Assembly: GCA_002360495.1 (NCBI GenBank)
Contig: DEQO01000080.1
Span: 1-15,331, forward strand
From: Flavobacteriales bacterium UBA3364
GTDB taxonomy: Bacteria > Bacteroidota > Bacteroidia > Flavobacteriales_F > PHOS-HE28
Direction: 5' to 3'
Length of the DNA: 15,331 nt
The notes beneath the pieces were generated by a model. That model ran no database searches. It was not told the origin of the DNA and saw only the letters and a list, made by a program, of their open reading frames with translations. The translations under genes and the position numbers were made by a program. Shown one piece after another: positions 1-7,045 of the stretch (position 1 is its first letter; every line of letters begins with the position of its first letter).

Positions 1-34
1 GTAGGGGTCACTGGTTCGAATCCAGTATTGCCCA
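1..34 (+). tRNA. tRNA, 3' end only (specificity not determinable)
   Basis: The first bases hold a T arm: stem ACTGG (10-14), loop TTCGAAT (15-21) and stem CCAGT (22-26). A seven-base acceptor strand ATTGCCC (27-33) and discriminator A34 follow. The 5' half and anticodon lie outside the window. The next bases are CGA, so the CCA tail is not encoded. The acceptor strand implies a tRNA beginning GGGCAAT. The amino acid cannot be told from this piece. Confidence 0.85.
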
Positions 35-35
35 C

Positions 36-109
36 GACAGCCCCGGTCGTCACCCCCGGAACCCACACATTTGCGGGAGATCACGATGGGGGTGACCACC
101 GGGGCTGTC
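36..109 (+). terminator. very long hairpin just after the tRNA, possible terminator
   Basis: Bases 36-57 and 88-109 are inverted copies of each other: 22 bp with one mismatch, separated by a 30-base loop. The hairpin starts two bases after the tRNA discriminator base and ends about ten bases before the next start codon. No U-run follows, so it is not a textbook intrinsic terminator. It may instead be a processing signal or a small palindromic repeat element. The structure is certain; the role is inferred. Confidence 0.5.
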
Positions 110-119
110 CCATCCGCAC

Positions 120-632
120 ATGCGCCGACTTCCCTTGATCCTCTCCGCTCTGGCGTTGGTAGTCGCCCTGTTCAGCCTGGTGCGCACACCGGAGCCCACC
201 GGGACCAAGGCCCCCTCGCAACACGCCCCTGAAGCAACCGAGGAGCACGAAGAGGTCGAAGTGGCCGTCCACATGGGCCGCATCCAGCGTTACCATCAGA
301 AGTGGTGGGCCGCAGGGCATGCAGGCAATGCGGAACTGGCGGGCTTCTATCTGCACGAGATGGAGGAGGCCATGGAAGAGATCGCCCTTGCACGCGTGGT
401 GGACGAGGGCATTGACATCAGCGCCCACATGCGCACCTATGGACTGGCCACCCTGGAAGGGTTGGAGAAGAAGTTGAAGGAGGAAGGCGTGGCCGCCATG
501 CATGCCGACGCCGGTCTACTGGCCAACACCTGCACAACCTGCCACGTGGCTTGCGGACATCCGTACCTGCGGATCGTTCCACCCACGGCGGTCGTAATCC
601 CCGATCAGGATCTCGCCCCAGCGGCGAAGTGA
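120..632 (+). CDS. secreted/anchored monohaem c-type cytochrome-like protein
   Basis: This 170-residue protein begins with a short basic start and a hydrophobic segment (about 4-21) that would act as a signal peptide or membrane anchor. A low-complexity acidic stretch follows (about 36-48). The body (50-130) is helical and charged. A CTTCH haem-attachment motif lies near the C-terminus at residues 138-142. Helices ahead of a C-terminal CxxCH recall class II cytochromes (cytochrome c' family), which bind haem in the periplasm. That assignment is by layout only. The sequence after the motif (ACGHPY, then a Pro-rich tail) contains another Cys and a His that could be ligands. The start is the first ATG after the hairpin; I see no clear ribosome binding site. 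It could also be an uncharacterised haem sensor rather than an electron carrier. Confidence 0.75.
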   Translation: MRRLPLILSALALVVALFSLVRTPEPTGTKAPSQHAPEATEEHEEVEVAVHMGRIQRYHQKWWAAGHAGNAELAGFYLHEMEEAMEEIALARVVDEGIDISAHMRTYGLATLEGLEKKLKEEGVAAMHADAGLLANTCTTCHVACGHPYLRIVPPTAVVIPDQDLAPAAK

Positions 633-677
633 CCTTCTAGCCGGGTCGGCGTCCCAATAGCCGACATCGCTCCCCAG

Positions 678-1265
678 GTGCTCTTCAAGAGGAAAGCAAC
701 GCCGTCGATACCGCTATCCGACGAGGATCTCGTCATGGAACTTCAGCGTTCCATGGACGCGGACCGCTTCGGCATGCTGTACGATCGTTATTCGGCCAAG
801 GTGTTCCAGAAATGCGTGGGGATGACACGGGACAAGGACCTATCGCACGATCTCACCCACGACATCTTCCTGAAGGCGTTCGTAGGCCTGGCCAAGTTCG
901 ACCATCGTTCCAAGTTCGGCACCTGGCTCTACAGCATCACCTACAATTACTGTTTGGACCATCTGCGCAAGACCCAGCGCAATCGCACCAGCGATGTGGA
1001 CGAGGAGACCGGGGCAACGGATATGGCCGAGGACCGGTACGAGATCGAACTGCTCTCGCTCCGGGCCGACAGGCTTTCAACGGTACTGGAGGCCCTCGAT
1101 CCAGCCGACCGTGCCATGCTTTTGATGAAATACCAGGACGAACTTTCCATCAAGGACATGATGGACGTACTCGTCCTTTCGGAAAGTGCAGTGAAGATGA
1201 GGGTCCTCAGGGCCCGTGAGCGGGCCTTGGCGAAGTATCACCAACTCTACCGGGAAGAGCCATGA
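678..1265 (+). CDS. ECF-type RNA polymerase sigma factor (sigma-70 family)
   Basis: This 195-residue protein has the two-domain layout of extracytoplasmic-function sigma factors. Region 2 spans about 30-100, with the typical core-binding and -10 recognition stretch (DIFLKAFVGL, then FGTWLYSITYN and LDHLRK). An acidic linker (about 104-122) follows, then region 4 with its helix-turn-helix (about 135-187; LSESAVKMRVLRARERAL). It would direct RNA polymerase to a small regulon, probably including its own operon. The frame opens with GTG at 678; an ATG at 735 would remove about 19 residues, and the longer form fits the family better. The stop overlaps the next start (ATGA), so the two are translationally coupled. 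No classical anti-sigma gene follows; the small downstream protein takes that position. Confidence 0.9.
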   Translation: MLFKRKATPSIPLSDEDLVMELQRSMDADRFGMLYDRYSAKVFQKCVGMTRDKDLSHDLTHDIFLKAFVGLAKFDHRSKFGTWLYSITYNYCLDHLRKTQRNRTSDVDEETGATDMAEDRYEIELLSLRADRLSTVLEALDPADRAMLLMKYQDELSIKDMMDVLVLSESAVKMRVLRARERALAKYHQLYREEP

Positions 1266-1486
1266 GCGAGAATCCGTTCAAGATCATCCGGTCCACGGAC
1301 CTGCCACCGGACAACTTGCGCACCGACGTTCTCGGCAGCGTGAAGATGGTGATGCTGCTCATGCGTGTGGTACAACTCTTCGTGGCCGATCCCGGAAGCG
1401 CCCTCTTCGAGAATGTCAGGATCCTCGGGCGAAGTGCATCTTCGCGGTCCGGTGATCGAACCCCTCCTCCTTCGGACCCCACCTAA
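1262..1486 (+). CDS. small uncharacterised protein coupled to the ECF sigma factor
   Basis: This 74-residue protein overlaps the sigma gene stop by four bases (ATGA). The middle part (VKMVMLLMRVVQLFVAD, about 27-43) is an amphipathic to hydrophobic helix; the C-terminus is polar and Pro/Ser-rich. I recall small proteins with a similar start (acidic N-terminus, PP, then a hydrophobic helix) after sigma factors in other Bacteroidota, without an assigned function. Its position suggests a modulator of the sigma factor, but no zinc-binding or other known anti-sigma motif is visible. The gene is supported by its tight spacing: the next gene starts 14 bases after its stop. Confidence 0.65.
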   Translation: MSENPFKIIRSTDLPPDNLRTDVLGSVKMVMLLMRVVQLFVADPGSALFENVRILGRSASSRSGDRTPPPSDPT

Positions 1487-1500
1487 CCCAGCCAGCGATC

Positions 1501-2340
1501 ATGGACTTTGAATTCGTCGGACAGCGCATCCAACAAGCCTTCCTGACCTATTTCGGCGGGGTGATGGACCACGTTCCCGGTATCCTCAGCGGCCTTGTGG
1601 TGCTGTTGATCGGCTGGCTGATGGCCAGGATCCTGAAGTGGATGGTGGAACGGATCAGCACGAGCACCCTTGATCCGCTGGCCGATCGCTCGGGCTTGAA
1701 CAAGGCCGTGGGCCGTTTCGGCGGGCTGTCCTTTGGCAAGCTACTGGCCGTGGTGGTCTCTTGGATAACGCTCCTGGTGTTCTTCCTGGCGGCAGCTGAC
1801 ATAATGGGTATGGACCTCGTGAGCCTGGCCATCCAGAAAGTGTTCGGCTATGTGCCGACCTTGTTCACGGCACTGGCCATTTTCGTCTTCGGTGTCTGGG
1901 GCGGTGACAAGCTCAACAAGGTGATCCAGCAATTCAGCCATGCCACAGGACTTGCCGGTGGGCGAGTGGTGGCCCGGGTGCTGGCGGGCATCGCCATCAT
2001 TTTCGCGTCCATCACCGCATTGAACGTGGCCGGTGTGGATACCACCTTGATCACCGCCAACATCCAGATCATCCTGGCCGGCCTCTTGCTCGCCTTTGCC
2101 GTGGCCTACGGTTTCGCGGCTCGCGATATCCTCACGAACATCCTGGGCAGCTACTATGGATCGGAACGGTTCAAGCCGGGGATGGTGGTGCGGGTGGCGC
2201 AGGACGAAGGGACCATTGTCCGCATCGATAGCGTGTGCATGACCCTGCGGGTCGGCGACAAGGAAGTATTGATCCCTTCGAGCCGCTTGGTGACCGAGCG
2301 CATCGAGATCCTCACCCCGGACAGCGGCAAAGCTTCGTAG
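1501..2340 (+). CDS. mechanosensitive ion channel family protein (conserved TM-helix type)
   Basis: This 279-residue inner-membrane protein has about five predicted membrane helices (near 27-45, 80-105, 115-133, 155-175 and 185-205). The last runs into the stretch AYGFAARDILTNILGSYYG (202-220), which resembles the pore helix of MscS-like channels. A short soluble beta domain follows (about 225-275: KPGMVVRVAQDEGTIVRID, then KEVLIPSSRL). The helices look like the conserved TM-helix repeats of CmpX-like proteins. Such channels open under membrane tension to release osmolytes. The gene belongs to the sigma factor operon and is followed after about 60 bases by a second MscS-type channel of a different subfamily. 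The exact ion selectivity cannot be told. Confidence 0.85.
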   Translation: MDFEFVGQRIQQAFLTYFGGVMDHVPGILSGLVVLLIGWLMARILKWMVERISTSTLDPLADRSGLNKAVGRFGGLSFGKLLAVVVSWITLLVFFLAAADIMGMDLVSLAIQKVFGYVPTLFTALAIFVFGVWGGDKLNKVIQQFSHATGLAGGRVVARVLAGIAIIFASITALNVAGVDTTLITANIQIILAGLLLAFAVAYGFAARDILTNILGSYYGSERFKPGMVVRVAQDEGTIVRIDSVCMTLRVGDKEVLIPSSRLVTERIEILTPDSGKAS

Positions 2341-2401
2341 CGCACCATCAACCGGGCCATCGACGGCGGTGGTCTATGTTTACACCTCAAATCCATTTAC
2401 G

Positions 2402-3229
2402 ATGAACGAACCGATAGGCCAACTGGACCAGTGGAGCCAGAAAGCTTGGAGCCTGACATTGGAATATGCCCCCAAAGTGGTCATGGCCCTCCTTGTCCTT
2501 TGGGTGGGCGGTATGCTGATCCGCATGCTTGCGCGGTTGCTGAACTCGGTGCTCGACCGCCGCGGGGTCGAACCCACCTTGAAACGGTTCCTGCACAGCC
2601 TGGTCACGATCTCGCTCAAGGTCCTTCTCTTCATAACCGCCATACAGATGATGGGTGTGGCAACGACCAGCTTCGTGGCCATCATAGGTGCGGCGGGCCT
2701 GGCCGTCGGTCTGGCGTTGCAAGGAACGCTGGCGAATTTTGCCGGTGGTACGTTGATCCTCCTGTTCAAGCCCTACAAACTCGGTGACCTGATCGAGGCG
2801 CAGGGCGTGCTGGGTACCGTTAAGGAGATCCAGATCTTCACCACGGTGTTGTTGACGCCTGAGAACAAGACCGCGATCGTCCCCAATGGGGCCATGGCCA
2901 ATGGCAATATCGTGAACTACAGCGCCGATGGGAAAATGCGTGTGGATCTCACCTTCGGGCTCAATTACAACGAGTCCATCGATAAGGCCCGGCAGGTGCT
3001 GGAAGGCGTCATGAAGTCCAACAAGCACGTACTTCCCGAACCCGCCCCGACCATCGCCGTGGCCAAACTGAACATCGAAGGCATCGAACTCGCCGTTCGG
3101 CCGTGGTGCGATCCGAAGGACTACTGGACGGTTTATTTTGGCATCCTCGAAGAGGGTATCCAAGCTCTGCAAGCCGCAGGCATCAAAGGCCCCCAACCAA
3201 GTATGTTCGTCACCAACCAAACCAACTAG
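2402..3229 (+). CDS. small-conductance mechanosensitive channel, MscS family
   Basis: This 275-residue protein has the standard MscS layout. Two N-terminal membrane helices (about 21-43 and 66-90) come first. The Gly/Ala-rich pore helix TM3 follows (about 93-116; IIGAAGLAVGLALQGTLANF, then AGG), then the beta domain (FKPYKLGDLIE, VPNGAMANGNIVNYS) and a C-terminal alpha/beta cage. Length and motifs match E. coli MscS (286 residues). The frame is open from a GTG at 2369, but the ATG at 2402 gives a normal N-terminus (MNEPIGQLDQ), so I chose it. The protein would release small solutes on hypo-osmotic shock. It lies between another channel and a DUF3078 gene that starts six bases after its stop. 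Confidence 0.93.
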   Translation: MNEPIGQLDQWSQKAWSLTLEYAPKVVMALLVLWVGGMLIRMLARLLNSVLDRRGVEPTLKRFLHSLVTISLKVLLFITAIQMMGVATTSFVAIIGAAGLAVGLALQGTLANFAGGTLILLFKPYKLGDLIEAQGVLGTVKEIQIFTTVLLTPENKTAIVPNGAMANGNIVNYSADGKMRVDLTFGLNYNESIDKARQVLEGVMKSNKHVLPEPAPTIAVAKLNIEGIELAVRPWCDPKDYWTVYFGILEEGIQALQAAGIKGPQPSMFVTNQTN

Positions 3230-3235
3230 GACCGC

Positions 3236-4192
3236 ATGTTCCGGAACCTTACGATGCTTTTTGCCTTGGCCATTGTCCCACAGGTCGTGGCACAGAACGA
3301 TATCGATACCACGTCACGCAGCGCCAGCACCAAGGCGATGCTTGCCCGCTCCGCTGCGGATACCACGGGCAAGCTGTGGACCAAGAGCGGTGTGTTCAAC
3401 ATCAACATGACGCAAGTGAGCCTGACCAACTGGTCCGCTGGTGGGTTCAGCTCCGTGAGCGGTATAGCCATGTTCAACGGGATAGCGAATTGGAAAAAGG
3501 ACCGCAGGGCCTGGGATAACAGTCTGGTGCTCGCCTTCGGCGGTCAGCACGTCCATGATGGTACGGAGCCCCGCAAGACCGATGACCGCATCGAACTGAA
3601 TTCGAAGTACGGCTACGAGTTGAACAAGGCGATCTATCTCGCTGCGTTGTTCCAATTCAAGACCCAGTTCACCGAAGGTTTCAATGCGGATGATATCCGC
3701 ATCTCGAACTTTCTTTCACCTTCCTACACGCTGCTTGGTCTGGGTTTGGACTACAAGCCCGATGACAAGCTCTCGGTCTTCTTCTCACCTGCTACCGCGC
3801 GTTTGGTAACGGTAATGGATGAGACGCTTTTCTATGGTTCCACCGATCCGGAACTGCGGATCTATGGTGTGAAGAACGGCAGCACCAGCGAATTGGAGTT
3901 GGGGGGCTACTTCCGCCTGCAGTACACCACCACACTGGCGGAGAACATCACCTTCATGACCCGTGGGGATGTCTTCAGCAACTACCTGCGGAACCCGCAG
4001 AACATGGACGTGACCTGGGAGACGCTCTGGACCTTCAAGGTGAACGAATGGTTCGCCGCCACCCTGAACACCTTGCTGCTCTACGACCACGATACGCAAC
4101 TGCCGAAAACGGACGCTGAGGGCATTCCCTATCTCGGTCCGGATACGCAGTTCAAGGAAACCTTGGGCGTCGGCCTCAGCTTCAAGCTCTGA
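3236..4192 (+). CDS. DUF3078 domain-containing protein, likely outer-membrane beta-barrel
   Basis: This 318-residue protein has a signal peptide (about 1-20, cleavage expected near VVAQ). Long alternating beta strands follow, and the sequence ends in a phenylalanine-containing strand (VGLSFKL), as in outer-membrane barrels. The motif NMTQVSLTNWSAGGFSSVSG (about 57-76), followed by a repeated aromatic and Asp/Asn-rich strand pattern, matches DUF3078 proteins. That family is largely restricted to Bacteroidota and has no known biochemical role. It is the last gene of the sigma/channel run, six bases after the mscS stop, and is followed by a strong hairpin. A role in the envelope during osmotic or cell-wall stress is a guess from context. 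Confidence 0.85.
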   Translation: MFRNLTMLFALAIVPQVVAQNDIDTTSRSASTKAMLARSAADTTGKLWTKSGVFNINMTQVSLTNWSAGGFSSVSGIAMFNGIANWKKDRRAWDNSLVLAFGGQHVHDGTEPRKTDDRIELNSKYGYELNKAIYLAALFQFKTQFTEGFNADDIRISNFLSPSYTLLGLGLDYKPDDKLSVFFSPATARLVTVMDETLFYGSTDPELRIYGVKNGSTSELELGGYFRLQYTTTLAENITFMTRGDVFSNYLRNPQNMDVTWETLWTFKVNEWFAATLNTLLLYDHDTQLPKTDAEGIPYLGPDTQFKETLGVGLSFKL

Positions 4193-4210
4193 TCCTGACC
4201 CGGAAATGAT

Positions 4211-4238
4211 GCAAGGGCCGCCGCTAGGCGGCCCTTGC
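4211..4238. terminator. bidirectional intrinsic terminator between convergent genes
   Basis: A perfect 12-bp GC-rich stem (4211-4222 with 4227-4238) closes on the loop GCTA. It lies 18 bases after the DUF3078 stop and four bases from the end of the convergent glycosyltransferase gene. Only a short T-containing tract (CTCGTTC) follows on the + strand. It probably ends transcripts from both sides. Confidence 0.85.
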
Positions 4239-4242
4239 TCGT

Positions 4243-6228
4243 TCACGGGGTCCGTGCCAGGCGGGTAACCGGATGCAACAACGCGTATTGCACGGGATTG
4301 GCTTCGCGCCGGTAGATCCGCATCCTCTGCACGAGGACGGGTGAATTGTCGCGGTTGTAGATGTAAGTTCCCATCAGAACGCGGTACGGGCCGCGCTGTA
4401 CATCGGCGCGTGCAGCTGCGATCACCAGGCTGACGGGACCGCCACGCGGGAATTGGTCCAACTCGGCGCTGCGATAGAGCACGGTGCTATCCCCGATCAC
4501 CAGTTCAATGATCACGCCCAGGTCCGTGATCGTGTCCGGCGCCTCCACGTCCACGACCACCTCGAACAAGTCGCGTGGATCCAGCATTTCCCTGGTAAGG
4601 TCCATTCGACAGGCGACACCGAACGTACGGCCGTTGAGATCCCAAGCGGTCGGGTGCCCACTACTGTCCCTGATAACCGGAAGGTCGGTGTGGATGTCCC
4701 AATCATTCATGGTACGCTTCTCCGGCGATGCTTCTGCGATGAGGGACCGGTCGTTGATCGACACGTAGCCAGGGCGGTCAGCGAGGACCATCACCTGGCC
4801 CTCCGGAAGATCCAAACGCTCCCATAGATAGGGGAAATGTGCCTGTATCCGTGCGGCATGTTCCCCACGGGAGCCATTGCTGACCCCAAGGACCACCACC
4901 TTTCCTTTGGATCTACGGAGCAGGTCGTCCAATTGGCCCGCGTTCACGTCACCACGCAGTTGAACGTAAGGGAATTCGCTTTCAGCAAGGCCCATCGATC
5001 TCCGGTAGAACTGGATCTGCGGTTCCGGCGCGTCATACAGGATCAATGTGTTCTCCGGACCATGCTTACGCAGGGCCTCAACACCCCGGTCTACCATGGA
5101 TCCGTACTTCGATGTGTAGAAAAGACCGTAGTGGTGTCGTTGGAACACCAGCGAATGCGTTGCAAAGAGCGCCAGCAGCAACGGTATGGCCATGGCCGCG
5201 GGTCGGGGAAGGCCGCGCAAACCGGCGAAAAGGGCGATCAGGACATACGGAAAGCTGAACAGCAGCATGGAATACTGGATCACCGGTGCCCGCCAAAGAC
5301 TGTACGCGATACCGATGAGCAAGGGCAACAAGCCCCACAACGGAAGGAACCAACGCGAGGGGTCCGCGCCCAACCGTTGTTGGAGGCGGAGGAACAACGC
5401 CAATGCGACAACACCGGTCACCAGCACGGCGAACGGGGTGGAGAAATGCGTGAGCCATCGTAGATGGTCGCTCAGCCAGTATTTGTCCGGTGCTGCCAGC
5501 CATTCGGCGAGTCCGCCCAGCGAAAGCTGTTTCAGGAAGATGGGGAGGTTGGGCAGGTAGGCGACCATGGCGATCGTGCACATGATCAGGTATGCCTTGC
5601 GTTGCTGTCGCTGGATAAGGAGCAAGCCGGTGAACACCATAAGTCCGGCCAGCAGCAGCGCGAAATGATGGGTGTAGGCACTGAATACCGACGCCACGCC
5701 GACCATGGCCAATTGTCGGCGACGGCCGGAAGCGAGGTAGCCCGTGAGCTGGTCGGCAAGCAATGCCGTGGTGAAGAGGCCGATCGCATACGGACGGGCC
5801 ACTTGAGCATACATCACCGTGTACTGCATCGCGGTCAGCAGTGCGATGGTCGCCAACGCAGTGGGAGCGGAGGTCCATTTCAGCGCGAACCGGTAAAGCA
5901 GGAAAAGCGCTACCAGCGAGAGCACGATGAACGGGAGCTTCACGATGGGCTCATTCATCCCGAACAGCTTCGTCCAAGCCCATTCGAACACTTGCACACC
6001 AGGTGGGTGCGTGTCCAACTCGATCACCCCGCGCTGGATGGTCTCCCACAGGGTAGGGTAGATGCGCACCAGGGCGCTCAGTTCATCATGCGTATAGGGA
6101 AGGTGTGACAGGTCCCAGAAGCGGAGCACGGCGGCCAGCAACCATAGAGCGAGGAAGGTCCACTTCGCCCATGGCTCACCGGGGAACCACCGTTGGCCGT
6201 AGCGAGCGATGTGGGCGCGCCAATCCAT
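4243..6228 (-). CDS. membrane glycosyltransferase of the GT-C / family 39-like superfamily
   Basis: This 661-residue protein has about a dozen membrane helices in residues 24-365 and a soluble C-terminal part. The first periplasmic loop holds an Asp-Glu pair (THDEL, D48-E49) and a later HPPG motif (74-77), both typical of GT39/PMT_2-like enzymes that use lipid-linked sugars. The acceptor is unknown. The soluble region has two parts: an alpha/beta stretch (about 385-500, LILYDAPEPQIQFYRR and KVVVLGVS) and a strand-rich end (about 515-650) that may be a beta-sandwich for binding glycan or protein. The gene lies four bases after smpB on the same strand, which suggests co-transcription without implying shared function. 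The start is ATG at 6228. Confidence 0.85.
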   Translation of the reverse strand: MDWRAHIARYGQRWFPGEPWAKWTFLALWLLAAVLRFWDLSHLPYTHDELSALVRIYPTLWETIQRGVIELDTHPPGVQVFEWAWTKLFGMNEPIVKLPFIVLSLVALFLLYRFALKWTSAPTALATIALLTAMQYTVMYAQVARPYAIGLFTTALLADQLTGYLASGRRRQLAMVGVASVFSAYTHHFALLLAGLMVFTGLLLIQRQQRKAYLIMCTIAMVAYLPNLPIFLKQLSLGGLAEWLAAPDKYWLSDHLRWLTHFSTPFAVLVTGVVALALFLRLQQRLGADPSRWFLPLWGLLPLLIGIAYSLWRAPVIQYSMLLFSFPYVLIALFAGLRGLPRPAAMAIPLLLALFATHSLVFQRHHYGLFYTSKYGSMVDRGVEALRKHGPENTLILYDAPEPQIQFYRRSMGLAESEFPYVQLRGDVNAGQLDDLLRRSKGKVVVLGVSNGSRGEHAARIQAHFPYLWERLDLPEGQVMVLADRPGYVSINDRSLIAEASPEKRTMNDWDIHTDLPVIRDSSGHPTAWDLNGRTFGVACRMDLTREMLDPRDLFEVVVDVEAPDTITDLGVIIELVIGDSTVLYRSAELDQFPRGGPVSLVIAAARADVQRGPYRVLMGTYIYNRDNSPVLVQRMRIYRREANPVQYALLHPVTRLARTP

Positions 6229-6232
6229 GGGG

Positions 6233-6676
6233 TCAGCTTTCGCGGTCCATGTCGCGCTGGACGTCCTTCGCTTTCAGGCTATCGCGTTTGTCGTAGAGCT
6301 TCTTGCCCTTGGCCAGCGCGATCTCCAATTTGGCGAAACCGTTCTCGGCTATGAACAGGCGAACCGGCACGATGGTCATACCCACATCCTTCAGTTTCTT
6401 GCGGAGTTTGTCCAATTCCTTCCGGTGCAACAGCAGTTTACGGTCCCGTTTCGGCTCGTGCACGTAATGTGGATTGGAGCCGTACGGGTTGATCTGCATC
6501 CCCCGGACCAGGAGGTCGTCGCCCACGAATGCGCAAAAGGCTTCGCCGATCGTGGCACCGTTGTTCCGGATGCTCTTGATCTCGGACCCCATCAACACGA
6601 TGCCGCATTCGTAGGTGTCGAGCAGGTGGTACTCGAACCCGGCCTTGCGGTTCTTGACTTCGATCGCGGAGGACAT
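6233..6676 (-). CDS. smpB: SsrA-binding protein SmpB
   Basis: This 147-residue protein matches SmpB over its whole length. It starts with the IEVKNRKAGFEYHLLDTYE strand, followed by GIVLMGSEIKSIRNNGATI, the RKLLLHRKEL segment and the GFAKLEIALAKGKKLYDKR strand. It ends in a basic tail (KAKDVQRDMDRES). SmpB binds tmRNA and brings it to stalled ribosomes for trans-translation, with the C-terminal tail entering the mRNA channel. The length is normal (about 150). No ssrA gene is visible in this window. The start is the ATG at 6676. Upstream lies the decayed receiver relic, so its promoter must lie in or near that relic. Confidence 0.97.
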   Translation of the reverse strand: MSSAIEVKNRKAGFEYHLLDTYECGIVLMGSEIKSIRNNGATIGEAFCAFVGDDLLVRGMQINPYGSNPHYVHEPKRDRKLLLHRKELDKLRKKLKDVGMTIVPVRLFIAENGFAKLEIALAKGKKLYDKRDSLKAKDVQRDMDRES

Positions 6677-6762
6677 GGGGCCGCGAAACTACGGAGGTAT
6701 GGGCCGAAGCGAATACGTCCCGCGTCCGGCGCGTACTGCAACAATTCCAAAGTGCCCATACG

Positions 6763-6990
6763 GATCGGGGTGTTCCGGCTCCTACCCTTGGTGGCATCGT
6801 GGGCGTTCATTTCCGGCATCTGCATATCCATCATGCTTACCTATAGCGGTTCGCTCGCGCCGTTCCTACGGTGATGCAACCCGTCGCTGCGACATCCACC
6901 TGCCCGCCGGGATCTCATCGGCGAGTTCGCCCCGCACCGCCCACGCATTGAATTCGTATCCTCGGCGAGGAGGATGCACAAACCGCTAAG
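6763..6990 (-). pseudogene. decayed response-regulator receiver (REC) domain, relic of the kinase C-terminus
   Basis: The gap of about 370 bp between smpB and the kinase is not empty. Read on the minus strand it gives, in changing frames and in the right order, pieces of a receiver domain. These are LCILLAED (about 6958-6984), DNEF-NA if one lost base is restored, VDVAATG (6899 down), GTARANRY (6866-6843), MMDMQMPEM with the phospho-acceptor Asp (6834-6808) and RSRNTPI (about 6783-6763). Several frameshifts and a TAG (just before MMDMQ) break it. The last third of the domain (the Lys region) is not recognisable. The order matches the intact receiver at 14415-14830. It follows the kinase stop at 7046, so it is most simply read as the kinase's lost C-terminal receiver. 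Confidence 0.8.
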
Positions 6991-7045
6991 GCCCTTCGCG
7001 CGGTGTCCGTTCCTGATATTGGTCGGTCGTCGCCCGGGCCGCGCT

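Noticed and set aside
2369..2401. GTG at 2369 as the start of the second channel
   Set aside because: The extra 11 residues are not typical of MscS, and the ATG at 2402 gives a usual N-terminus.
2387..3220. A 277-codon open frame on the minus strand opposite the MscS gene
   Set aside because: It is the antisense shadow of a gene with clear MscS motifs; its translation is His/Gln/Asp-rich with no family likeness.
6592..6834. An 80-codon frame starting MMDMQMPEM as a small gene
   Set aside because: It starts in the middle of a receiver domain, has no valid upstream part and runs over the smpB start; it is part of the relic.
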